17,500 bases of DNA from Trachelipus rathkii (GCA_015478945.1 JABUQX010088095.1:1-17500); one strand, 5' to 3'; shown: positions 1 to 9,309, counted from the first letter of the stretch. Made by a program: numbers and translations. Notes: generated by a model from the sequence alone, not told the origin.

Positions 1-520
1 AATATTTGGCGAGGGTGGTAAAGAGTACAGGCCGATGTTTTTCTTTTTCATATAGCATATATGATTATACATAACAAAACATATCAAAACCTGAACTTTA
101 AAGAGCAGTAAACTGCAAACCACCTAACATATATGGTATCCTATGATGCAGAGTTTAAAACTCAACCCCGAATTAATGGATCGACGATGGAAGTAAATCG
201 TTTCGACCTAATCAACATTATTTTTAATACTTTGTCCGAAACAAATTTTCCTCTTTTTCGTTTGTAAGGTTTTTACAATACAGAAAATATATCCCGAGAC
301 GTTGCTCTGTCCCGGGCTGCCAAACGTTCGATGCGTAAAAAAGTACGATATTTTTTTATTTTTCTACTTTTATATTTTGTATTTTTTAAAGTTGATTTTT
401 ATCCTTTGCTCATCAGATTAGATTTTCAAATTAATAATTAGTATCATATAAATACAATATCTGAAAAAAGTTAAAAAAAAATACATTTATCTTGCCAAAA
501 ATGGAAACTTCATTAAGGAA
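1..520. other. AT-rich single-copy-looking sequence, no gene seen
   Basis: No open frame of useful length, no RNA-gene signature and no repeat structure is visible here. The only compositional break is a short GC-richer patch near 290-335. The sequence may be intergenic or deep intronic; nothing in it decides between these. Confidence 0.6.
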
Positions 521-720
521 TATATATATATAAATGATATATATATTATAATATATATTATATTATATATTTATATTAATATTATATATATATCTATATA
601 TATATATATATAAATATATATATATAATATATATATAATATATATAATATATATATATATATATATAGTATATATAATATTATTATATATTAAGTAACTT
701 ATATATATATATTATATATA
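521..720. repeat. TA-rich microsatellite, interrupted
   Basis: Almost pure alternating T and A with frequent single-base slips (ATAATAT, TTAATAT) and one break near 691-700. It ends exactly where the left arm of the 8.3-kb inverted repeat begins, and the right arm also has a TA tract on its outer side. Alternating TA favours strand slippage and cruciform formation. Confidence 0.95.
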
Positions 721-851
721 GCCATAATAATAGGCCCAAATAATAGAACGCTTTGCATTCAGTTTGAAATTTTCTTGCGCTTCTAGAAAATTGAGTCGTA
801 TCGGTTGAACTCGTGGAGGTCAGTACGACGCGACTAAGATGGCTCTCTCTC

Positions 852-893
<42 letters not shown>

Positions 894-1080
894 AATATAT
901 ATTATATATATAATATTATATATTATATATATATATATTATATATATATAATATATAATATATATATATATATATATTAAAGTCCGTTTTTATTATTTAA
1001 AACAACGAACACCCTAGAGTAGACCCCATAGATATCAGTTGTCGGGGTCTCTCGGCCTCTTAGGTGAACGACGGGGAGGA
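721..1080 (+). repeat. Left arm of a large inverted repeat
   Basis: This arm matches the reverse complement of 8606-8985. Perfect inverted blocks include 1031-1050 with 8635-8654 (20 of 20 bases), 821-833 with 8898-8910 (13 of 13) and 771-780 with 8945-8954 (10 of 10). The order of blocks is conserved along the whole arm: a GC-richer segment, a CT/GA microsatellite, a TA tract, then another GC-richer segment. Weaker similarity may continue to about 1156 (TTAAGGGGAGACTCATAG against the right arm's inner edge). The arms have diverged by substitutions and indels, so the event is not recent. It could be two opposed copies of one dispersed repeat or the ends of one large element. Confidence 0.85.
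843..977. repeat. Compound (CT)n-(TA)n microsatellite inside the left arm
   Basis: A short CT run at about 843-860 passes directly into 118 bases of TA-rich sequence. The right arm holds the counterpart, a GA run next to a TA tract, in the mirrored position. The compound repeat was therefore probably present in the ancestral arm before the two copies separated. Confidence 0.9.
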
Positions 1081-1749
1081 CTTCGTCCCGCTCTGTCCCC
1101 CATTGGGCTCTAGCCCCCTACTAGATATATATATTTATTAAGGGGAGACTCATAGCAAAATCTTAAAACTATTCCAAACCGGAATAAAGGTAAATGTTTT
1201 TTTTGATGAACAACATAATATCTTTAATTTTATGAAAAAAAAATAAACAAAAAAAAAAAAACTTGGTTTTGGTTTTGAACAGTTTTAGTGTGAACGAGGA
1301 ATTTTTTTTTTTTTTGAAATTTTCACAATTTAGGCACTATCTGACTCTTTAATTCAAAGATTATTTTCAATTTTTTTTGCACCAAAATACTCCAATTTAG
1401 TGTGGTAAAAAATTTTATTTAGAACCTTATTGAAAAGTTGTTTTTTTTTAAAAAAAAAAATTACAATTCTGAAAAGTACTGTCAAAATTTTTGAACAGAA
1501 AATAGTCAACCATGGCTGACACCACCTACGTTCTACCAAAACATTTAATGTAAACGTCAGTTTGTTTACACGTTTATATTTGTGAGCTTGGTACCAAATT
1601 TGAAGAAAATAAATCTGTTCGTTTTTTATTAAGAATTTTTTTTATATCTCATGTAAGGAAAAAAATGAAATATGCTAGGAAAACACAAATCAACATTTTG
1701 CAAAGGGTTTTTTGATGACGCAAAAAAAAAAAAAAAATTTATTGCGTAT
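1081..1749. other. Homopolymer-rich AT sequence, no gene
   Basis: After a GC-rich edge (about 1085-1125, with runs of C) the sequence becomes AT-rich with many poly-A and poly-T runs of 8 to 13 bases. A 61-codon minus-strand frame at 1354-1539 is low-complexity Phe/Lys/Ile-rich sequence created by these runs. I see no start context, motif or conserved feature that supports translation. Confidence 0.6.
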
Positions 1750-1794
1750 TATATATATTTTAATATATATATAATATCATATATATATTATAGA

Positions 1795-1847
<53 letters not shown>

Positions 1848-1904
1848 GATATATATATTATATATATATATATATATCTATATAATATATATATATATTA
1901 TATT
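1750..1904. repeat. TA-rich microsatellite
   Basis: About 155 bases of alternating TA with ATAATAT and GATATA interruptions. It creates a plus-strand frame (1672-1956) made mainly of Tyr and Ile, which is not a gene. Confidence 0.95.
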
Positions 1905-1959
1905 AGGTTCTAAGGCAACCTCTATTGATTTAAAAAAGTTACAGTTTCAAAGCTGACGT

Positions 1960-2280
1960 GAATGTTCGAAGCAGGTGACTTGAAAACTATCTTTTCCGAG
2001 ATGTCTTCTTTTTGGAGAGGGCGGATCGGATAGTAGTAAACCTTTTGTACATTGTTAACGGGACGACGCTGTTTGGTCGACGTTTGGTTCCTGGCGCGAA
2101 CGTGAAATTTTTTCGTCTTATTATTGCAAAATTGTCGCAACAAGCATATTGAAATATTCGTGTGCGCATGTCGGCGTTCCTTGACTTGGTCTGTGTCTCC
2201 TTGTGTAAAACACATTGCGAAAACCCCTTGAAGAAGCCGCTATGATAGCACCCAGCAGGACGGTTCCAACCCAACCGAAT
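1960..2280 (-). repeat. Diverged dispersed repeat, copy A
   Basis: First of several related segments. On the plus strand it contains, in order, a GAGATG..CTTTTTGGAGAGG block near 1998-2020, an ACATTGTTAACGGGACGACGCTG block near 2050-2070, a TTTTTCGTCTTATTATTGCAAAATTGTCG block near 2110-2140, a GGCGTTCCTTGACTTGGTC block near 2173, and a GCCGCTATGATAGCACCCAGCAGG block at 2236-2260. The same blocks recur in copies B and C. Minus orientation is chosen only because the nearby LINE remnant is minus and its downstream edge carries the last block. Overlapping minus-strand frames (1922-2215, 1987-2313) show no recognisable domain and are probably transposon debris. Confidence 0.65.
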
Positions 2281-2429
2281 ACGAGCATTTCCTAAATATA
2301 TAACCTCTCTCACTCGCTACGAAAATCACTAGTGTGCTATTTTCAATAAGTTCTCACTAACGAAGGCTCTATCAACTCCCTGCAAATGAGAGGCAGGATA
2401 TAGATACTACCGCAGACTCGTTCATCACT

Positions 2430-2720
2430 CCAGATGTACAATTTTGAAAAAACTTTCGAGATGCCTTTTTTCTGGGGAGGTGGAATTCGGCAACTAGTGA
2501 GGTTTTAGAGCCACCTCTTACCATTCCTTTGACCTTTCTTTGACGTTCTTTGACACATTGTTTCCGTGTATCCACTTTCCTCGGCTAGCGCCATGCTTCA
2601 CCCCAGAGAATATGCCGTGTAGCCCCAGCAGAGTTTCCAATCACCCTTCTTTGTGAATTTAAAAGTAAGTGTTGAGTTTCAACAGCTGATTGAACTCTCA
2701 CTCAGGGACATTTGCTATGT
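2430..2720 (-). repeat. Diverged dispersed repeat, copy B
   Basis: It carries GAGATGCCTTTTTTCTGGGGAGG near 2458-2480, matching copies A and C, then a GGTTTTAGAGCC-like block, then GCCGTGTAGCCCCAGCAG at 2613-2630 followed by a TTTCCAATCACCCTTCT block that parallels TTTTCCAAACCATCCTTCT in copy C. The middle block with TTATTGCAAA is missing or too diverged to see. The 67-codon minus-strand frame at 2372-2575 lies in this repeat and has no domain I recognise. Confidence 0.6.
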
Positions 2721-2954
2721 CCGCCATATACACACATGCCCTGAGATATCTTCTCTCCCCTGCGCGCGCTTAAGGACACAAGAGTTCAGCGAGTCGCGAC
2801 ACTTCCTTTCATTCCGAATGATTCGCATCCAAACTATAAGTTTTAAAAGGGAAGTGCCCTTCCTTAAATATGGATAGTCGACGTGCACTCTCCTGGCTAC
2901 AGCCAGTGAATGCTCTCTCGTGAGGCGGAGTGCACCCCCCCGCATGTTTCGCTA

Positions 2955-3335
2955 CAGTGAATCTAGTTCGAAGTCTGCTCGACAGCGAAATGGTTTTTCG
3001 TTTATTGCAAATTTGTCGTAAAGAAGCTTTTGGTGCGCCTGTTGGCGTTTCGTTGACCTGGTCGGTTTGGTCTGTTACTCATGAGCCCACTCCTGAAGAT
3101 GCCGTGTAGCCCAAGTTAGGGGTGTGATTTTCCAAACCATCCTTCTGGTGGTGATTTTAATAAGTATCGCGAGTTTTCAAAAGCAGTGAAATCGGAGCAG
3201 TAAATTAAAAACTGTAACGAAATACCTTTTTTTTCTGGGGTGTCGGATCTGACTTTAGTGGTTTAAAACCTCATGGTACATTGTCTAACAGCGACGCTGT
3301 TGTCTCGGATGGGTTCGCATCCATGCGTTGGCTGA
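2955..3335 (-). repeat. Diverged dispersed repeat, copy C
   Basis: It contains TTTTTCGTTTATTGCAAATTTGTCG (about 2995-3019), TTGGCGTTTCGTTGACCTGGTC (about 3043-3064), GCCGTGTAGCCC (3101-3112), TTTTCCAAACCATCCTTCTGG (about 3130-3150), then CTTTTTTTTCTGGGG (about 3226-3240) and ACATTGTCTAACAGCGACGCTG (about 3278-3299). Block order is a circular permutation of copy A. That is expected if these are fragments of a tandemly arranged unit, or of a longer element with repeated segments. Confidence 0.6.
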
Positions 3336-4250
3336 CGCGATATAGACTGATTTTTTCTTGGCCCCGTACGGTTATTAAATGCAAATTTTGAATGCTCCTT
3401 TACCCAGTAGACAAGCACATCTATATGTTTAAACCTAGTAGTGACGCGTCCATATCGTCTGTAGCCTGACTGGTTGGCCGTATGTTATGTGGCTTCTAGC
3501 TTCTGTGATATTATACCATAGTCGTGTGAGAGCAAGAGGCTCTTACACTAATTAAATCGCGTAGTACAGGAAGAGGGGGCGCAGAATGGGTCAGAGGTGT
3601 GTTAGAGCCTCTATCTCTTTTCCGAAGGCGTTTGTCAGTGTTTCCTCCAACCACCCCTACTTCCTTTTCGATGGACTTTTGGATACAGCATACCTATTAA
3701 CTCGCACAATCGTCTGGCAAGGAGCAGTTGATATCGTGAAGGCGAAAGAGATATAGTGAAGAGAAGAGCAAATGCCTGAGATATAACTGCTCTATATAAT
3801 ATTTGAGCTATATCTTTTATCTGATTAGGTTATAGAAGTTATAGCTAGAATCGTAAAATATATAGTCTATATATGAGTAATAAGACACTCCTTTTTATTT
3901 ATTGATTTATACAAATTTGGTTATTATTGATTTTTACATAATTTTATAAACAGGCGATCGCTATAAAAGGTTTGTGTACGTATTGCGTTTCTTGATAGTC
4001 CTTAGGCATAGATAGTATAGAATATATATTATTCATCGTTCGTATAATTATATTAGGCAAATTTATAACTATCGCAACTAAGTATATATATACATTTTTT
4101 AGTGTACTCCATGTCGTACGTGTTAATTACATATATAACTTGGAAGAGGAGATGAGAGATAGGACCTTTTTGATTACAGTCTAAGCAGTAACAACTAGCT
4201 ATATTACGTGTAAAACTGAATTAATCTCCAAATCATAGCGTGGCTTGACT
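3336..4250. other. No gene; moderately AT-rich sequence
   Basis: No open frame with recognisable content. A small imperfect stem-loop is visible at 3779-3815 (AGATATA..GCTC, 12-base loop, GAGC..TATATCT), and TATAAAAGG occurs at 3962-3970. Neither has supporting context such as a downstream reading frame. The remainder could be eroded transposon sequence. Confidence 0.5.
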
Positions 4251-4293
4251 TTGGTTGGTTGCTGCCTGTAAACCAGGAGCAACCCATCAAAAT

Positions 4294-4311
4294 GCCGTTT
4301 AGCCCCAGCAG
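4294..4311 (-). repeat. Short block shared with the dispersed repeat
   Basis: GCCGTTTAGCCCCAGCAG differs by one base from the block at 2613-2630 and partly matches 3101-3112. It lies just downstream, in transcriptional sense, of the minus-strand LINE remnant. This suggests that the dispersed repeat may be the 3-prime part of that LINE family. Confidence 0.55.
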
Positions 4312-4339
4312 AAGTTCTATATCTATACTTTATATATGT

Positions 4340-4880
4340 ACCTCTTATTCCAGACCAAGTTTCACACTACTTTACATTAGCACAGGTAATAGCAAACCGT
4401 CATGTAAGACCCTTGCACACTCAAGACTTATTCCCTTTGCCTCCACTAAGGATTTAATTGCACCATTTAAATTGCACCACCATCTTTCCCTTCCATTCAA
4501 CAACTTTCATTACGACATTCTGCAATCCATACGTTTTCCTTTTTCTTTCACCATATATCCTAAATATTTGAACTCAGACATTTGTTCCAGCTTCTCACGC
4601 CATCTAACATAACCTTTACACAGAGAACATCCTCACTCAAAACCCATAACCTTACCTCTATTTCTACCGGTTTTTACTTTCAAACCCCCTCCTTTTACAC
4701 ACATGGCCAAGTCTCTCCTCTTTTTACTAAATCCTCTGCCAAAAGCTTTTTCAGGATTCACCACACTAAACTAAATCATCCGCATATAATTAATAGGTAG
4801 GGCACCCTCCACTGCTCTTCCATTTTCTCCATTACTCTAACACCATCCCTTTCTACCTCACCCCACCTCTGATTCTTTCA
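4340..4880 (-). pseudogene. Decayed LINE (non-LTR) reverse transcriptase fragment
   Basis: Read on the minus strand in several frames, this segment gives the tail of a non-LTR retrotransposon polymerase. The catalytic box YADDL lies at 4772-4786. It is followed by a GGLKVKTGR-like segment near 4680, then SEFKYLG (4555-4578), then NGAIKSLVEAKG and LECARVLH (4402-4425) ending in LLLPVLM (near 4378-4400). The order and spacing match the palm and thumb part of LINE reverse transcriptases, which prime cDNA synthesis on nicked target DNA. At least three frame changes are needed, and in-frame stops interrupt the sequence (one right after YADDLV, two after the EFKYLG block). The endonuclease and N-terminal palm are absent, so the copy cannot act. 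The clade cannot be fixed by eye. The opposite-strand frames at 4259-4612 and 4582-4800 are shadows. Confidence 0.8.
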
Positions 4881-4890
4881 AACCCCATCC

Positions 4891-4923
4891 TAATATATAT
4901 AATATTATATATATTATAATAAT

Positions 4924-4958
<35 letters not shown>

Positions 4959-5092
4959 TATATATATATATATATATTATATAATATATATAATATATAT
5001 ATAAATATATTATATATATATATTATATATATATAAATTAATATATATATATATAATATATATAATATACTATATATATATATATATATATT

Positions 5093-5125
<33 letters not shown>

Positions 5126-5174
5126 ATATATATATATATATATTATATTATATATATTATATATATATATATAT
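4891..5174. repeat. TA-rich satellite tract
   Basis: About 284 bases of alternating TA with ATAATAT slips. It separates the LINE remnant from the tandem array. It may mark the insertion edge of one of them, since many crustacean transposons sit in TA tracts. The long Tyr/Ile frame at 4958-5200 comes from this repeat. Confidence 0.95.
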
Positions 5175-5257
5175 TCTTTTTCAATTGAATCCAAATACAA
5201 GATTTTTTGAAATATATTCTTTTACAACCGAAAGGAAAAATAGATAAATTTATTTTT

Positions 5258-8200
5258 CTCCGTGCTCCCCGGCTCCAACTCCGGACCTTAGTTTCTGCAC
5301 TGTTGAGGAATTGTGCAGTTACTTCTGGCCCAATAAATTTTCAGGTACAAAAAATATTTTTTGTAAAAAAATTATTTATGCCCAAATTCCGGTTTCCGTT
5401 TCGTATCTCCGGGCTGCGGAGCTTCCAGATCCGGCGGGGGGCCTGGATCCGACTAATGTTCTGCACTATTGAAAATTGTTTAGCACGTCTTATAAGCTAA
5501 TAAACTTTTCGACGCGAAAAAAAATATTATAGGAACAAAATTTTACCCAGAATCCGGCTCCGTTTCCGACCCCGGATCCGGATCCGACTAAGGTTTCTGC
5601 ACTATTTGAACAATGCTCAGCACGTCTTCCGGCAAATAAATTTTTATCTAAAAAAATATTTTATAGAAAAATTTATAAAACAGAGATCCGGCTCATTATC
5701 CCGCTCCGTTTACCGGACCCTTGGATCCGGCATCCCGGACTAAGGTTTTTGAACTATTTGAAAATTAGTCAGCAAGTCTTCTGGCAATACATTTTTCAAC
5801 TAAAAATATTTTCTTGAAAAATATTTATTAGCAAGATCCGGCTCCGGATTTGATCCGGATTCTGACTCCGGATCCATCAAAGGTTTCTGCACTGATTTAA
5901 AAATTGGTTCAGCCCATTCCCTTCTCTTTCAATAAAATTTTTCACTAAAAAAAATTATTTCTTTAAAAAAAATTTCCCTTACCTCCGGATCTGGCTCCGG
6001 TATCGGCTCCGGCTCCGGCTCCGGATCTGACTAGGTGTCTGTACTAATTAAAAATGTTTAACACGTTTTCTGGCAATACATTTTTTCGCCTAAACAAAAG
6101 ATATTTTTTTGACAAGGAAATTTATATCTAAGGATCGTGGTTCCGTCTTATTGCCTCGACACCGGCTCCGACGTTTCGGTTCGCGTTTCGGATCAGGAAC
6201 TAAGGGTTTCTGAAACCTATTTTGAAAAATTGTTCAGCACTTCTTCTATCAATAAATTTTTCACAAAAAAAATATTTTTCGAAAAAAAATCATACTCCGG
6301 CTCCGACTTCGACTCCGGCTCCGACTCCGACTCCGAATCCGGATCCGATTAAGGATTCTGCACTATTTGAAAATTGTTCAGCAAGTCTTCTGGAATAAAT
6401 TATTCATCTAAGAAAATTATCTTCTTGAAAAATTTATACCAAGGATAAGGCTTCGAATCTGGATCCTATCCGGTAAATTGACTAAGGTTTCTGCACATTT
6501 GAAATTTTTCAGTACGCTTTTTCCCCCTTAAAATTTTTCACTTAAAAAAAAAATATTTAAAAAAAAAAAAAATTCATACCCAGGATCCGGCTCCGGCTCC
6601 GGCTCGGCTCCGGATCCGGATCCGACTAAGGTTTCTGAACTATTTGAAAATTGTTCAGCACGTCTTCTATATATAAAATTTTCACCTAAAAAAAATATTT
6701 TTCGAAAAAATCATACTCTGGCTCCGACTCCATCTCCGACTTTGAATCCGGCTCCGACTCCAAATCCGGATCCGATTAAGGATTCTGCACTATTTGAAAA
6801 TTGTTCAGCAAGTCTTCTGACAATAAATTTTTCATCTAAGAAAATTATTTCTTGAAAAAATTTATACCCAGGATCCGTCTCCGAATCCGGATCCGGACCT
6901 GACTAAGGTTTCTGCACTATTTGAAAATTGTTCAGTGCGTCTTCTGGCATTAAATTTTTCACCTAAAAAAATATTTTTTGATAAAAAAAAAAAAACAGTT
7001 CGGCTCGGCTCCGGCTCCCGGCTCCGGCTTCCGCCCGGCTCCGGCTCCGATCTTCAATTTCGACTTCCGGATGATCTGATGAAGTCTGTTTCTGCAACTA
7101 TTTGAAAATTGTTGTTAGCACGACTCTGGCAATAAATTTTTTTCATCTAAAAAAATATTCTTTTGAAAAAAAATTTTTATACTATTGCACCGGCTCATAC
7201 TCTGGCTCCGACTTCGACTCTGGCTTCGAATCCGGATCCGGATCCGACTAAGGATTCTGCACTATTTGAAACCTGTTCAGCACGTCTTCTAGCAACAAAT
7301 TTTTCATCTAAAAAAAAAAATTTTCTTAAAAAAAATTTATACCCAGAATCCGGCTCCGAATCCGGCTCCCGCTCCGGATCCGGATCCAACTAAGGTTTCT
7401 GCACTATTTGAAAATTGTTCAGCATTTCTTCTGGCAATAAATTTTTAACCTAAAAAATACTAAAAAATATATTTTTCGAATAGAAAAGAAAAATCAAACG
7501 TACGCCACCGGCTCTGACCTTCGGGCTCCCCACTCGACCTCTCTGCGCTCCGACTCGGATTCCGGATCCGAAAATTAAGGATCATGCACTATTGTTTGAA
7601 AATTGTTCAGATACGTCTCTGGCAATTAAAAATTTTTCACCTAAAAAATATTTTTTTTAAAAAAAATTCATTAAAAAAACTCCAGCTCCAAGCTCCAGCT
7701 CCGGCTCCGGCTCCGGCTCCGGTCGGCTCCGGCTTCGGGATCTGACTGTCTACCTTTGGCTCCGGATCTGCTAAGTTTCTGTACTACGTTTGAAAATTGT
7801 TTTCAGTTTTACGTCTTCTGGCATTAAATGTTTCAAAAAATATATTTTTAGGAAAAAAAAAAATTATTACCCAGGCTCCGGCTCCGGCTCCCTCTCCACT
7901 TCGGTTTCAGCTCCGGATCCGAATAAGGGTTTCTGCACTATTTGAAAATTGTTTTTTTATCAGATTTCTAAACAAGCTCGTTTTTTTCCGGAAAAAAAAA
8001 AAAAAATTCATACCCGGCTTCGTCTTCCGTCTCCGGATGCGTTCCGGACTCCGACTTCGACTCCGCGCTCTGACTTCAGGATTCCGGATCCGGATGCCGA
8101 CTTAAGGATTCTTTTACTATCGAAAATTGTTCAGCACATCTTTTGGCAATAATTTTTCATCTAAAAAAAAAATTATTTTCATGAAAAAAAAAATATACCC

Positions 8201-8282
8201 AGACTCCGGCTCGGCTCCAGGCCTCCGGCAAATTCCGTTTCCGGCTCCGACTCCGGATCGGCTCCGTATCCATTTATTTGAC
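5258..8282. repeat. Composite tandem array of about 19 units, mean period about 156 bp
   Basis: Each unit has (1) a GC-rich block built from GGCTCC, GACTCC and GGATCC hexamers, (2) a conserved core, typically GACTAAGGTTTCTGCACTAT then TTGAAAATTGTTCAGCACGTCTTCTGGCAATAAA, and (3) an A/T-tract segment with TTTTTCACCTAAAAAAATATTTTTTGAAAAAA ending in TTTATACCCAG. Core anchors fall near 5291, 5458, 5592, 5744, 5881, 6034, 6205, 6353, 6486, 6630, 6780, 6907, 7087, 7252, 7394, 7579, 7774, 7928 and 8106, giving intervals of 127 to 195. A final GC block at about 8205-8275 has no core after it. Stop codons and indels exclude a continuous reading frame, so the Gly-Ser-Asp-rich frames at 6137-6352, 7163-7393, 7195-7389 and 7797-8152 are by-products. 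I do not recognise the satellite family. Confidence 0.93.
6205..7578. repeat. Apparent three-unit higher-order repeat within the array
   Basis: Units at 6353, 6780 and 7252 share the variant core GGATTCTGCAC instead of GGTTTCTGCAC. Each is preceded by a GC block that opens with CATACTC and GGCTCCGACT instead of ACCCAGGATCCGG. These are every third unit, so blocks of three (about 6205-6629, 6630-7086, 7087-7578) look more like each other than like adjacent monomers. A similar variant appears at 8106 and a weaker one at 7579, so the regular order breaks towards the right end. Confidence 0.6.
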
Positions 8283-8605
8283 TGAGTAAAACCCGAAGAA
8301 TGAGCTAGAGGTTGTGAGAATATGAAAAAAAAAATTAGATTTTCTATAATAAAAATAAAACGTTTTTGATCCTAAACCTGGAATTGCAAATTTTGACTGG
8401 AATTGAAATTTTTAGTTCGACACCTCCTCTAAATTAAAATTTCTGTACTAAAAAACTATTTTAGAATTTGTTAAAAAAATAATTTACACCATGATGTTCA
8501 GGAGGAATTTCTCTATTTAGATAATTAAAAAAAAATGTGAAAATTTTGATTTGCTTTCAAAAAGTAGGGGGTCCAGTTATGAAGTCTTTCCCCTTAAGGG
8601 TCGAG
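8283..8605. other. AT-rich spacer between satellite array and right arm, no gene
   Basis: No repeat unit or gene is visible. The inner edge near 8567-8600 (AAGTAGGGGGTCCAG, CCCCTTAAGGG) has short similarity to the inner edge of the left arm near 1107-1156, but the order is rearranged, so I leave it out of the arm. Confidence 0.5.
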
Positions 8606-8775
8606 GGTCCCCCGTCGTCCCCCAGTAGGCCGACAGACCCCGACAACTGATATCTTTGCGGTTTCACCTAGGGTATGTTCGTTAGTTTACATTATTAAGC
8701 GACTCTATATTATATATATATATATATATAAAGCTATATATATAATATATTATATATATATATATAAATTATAGT

Positions 8776-8815
<40 letters not shown>

Positions 8816-8985
8816 TGTGGATATATATATATATAATATATTATAGAGAGAGAGAGAGAGAGAGAAGAGAGTAGAAGAGAGAGAATGAGTCATCTTATCG
8901 CGTCGTACTGACTCCACGAGCAACGATAGCACTCTGTTTCTCGAGCGCAAGAAATTTCTACTGATCACGTTCTACAATTATTGGC
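8606..8985 (-). repeat. Right arm of the large inverted repeat
   Basis: Reverse-complement partner of 721-1080. It includes the 20-base perfect block at 8635-8654, the TCGCGTCGTACTG block at 8898-8910 and GCGCAAGAAA at 8945-8954. The arm carries an expanded TA tract (8705-8844) and a GA run (8844-8884) in mirrored order. It stops at about 8985, where a long TA satellite begins, just as the left arm abuts a TA tract. A 72-codon minus frame at 8750-8968 is made by the TA and GA repeats plus arm sequence and is not a gene. Confidence 0.85.
8705..8884. repeat. Compound (TA)n-(GA)n microsatellite inside the right arm
   Basis: TA-rich sequence at 8705-8844, broken by AAGC and by TGAGATGTGG (8811-8820), then GA-rich sequence at 8844-8884. 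It is the mirrored counterpart of 843-977 in the left arm and has a longer GA part. Confidence 0.9.
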
Positions 8986-9067
8986 ATATATAATATATTA
9001 TATGATATATATATATATTTATACTATTATAATATATATAATATATATATATTATATATAATATATA

Positions 9068-9106
<39 letters not shown>

Positions 9107-9309
9107 TATATATATATATATAATATATGTATATATATATATTATATATATATATAATAGATATATAAAAAAAAAAATTATTAATATGATATTCATATAT
9201 AAAAAAATATTCAGTATACATTTATAAATATATATATATATATAATATTTTTTTAAAATATACATAATATATATACATATATTTATTTTGTATAATTTAA
9301 TATATTTAA

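Noticed and set aside
1672..1956. Open frame of mainly Tyr and Ile residues
   Set aside because: Direct translation of a TA microsatellite; the same applies to frames at 4958-5200, 9027-9221 and 10004-10294.
3309..3326. tRNA T-arm-like GGTTCGCATCC suggesting a tRNA gene
   Set aside because: No 7-base loop with a paired 5-bp stem, no acceptor stem and no anticodon arm could be drawn. At most it is a degenerate box B.
3962..3970. Perfect TATA-box string TATAAAAGG
   Set aside because: No initiator motif at the expected distance and no downstream reading frame; one match is expected by chance in AT-rich sequence of this length.
4259..4800. Two plus-strand frames rich in Ser, Thr and Phe
   Set aside because: They are antisense to the LINE reverse transcriptase remnant and have no domain of their own.
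6137..6352. Frame ending in a Gly-Ser-Asp-rich repeat, resembling a secreted low-complexity protein
   Set aside because: It comes from the hexamer block of one satellite unit, and neighbouring units are frameshifted or stopped at the equivalent place, so there is no selection for a frame.
5258..8282. Regular repeat-spacer alternation resembling a CRISPR array
   Set aside because: Units are about 156 bp, the supposed spacers are themselves repetitive, and the genome is eukaryotic.
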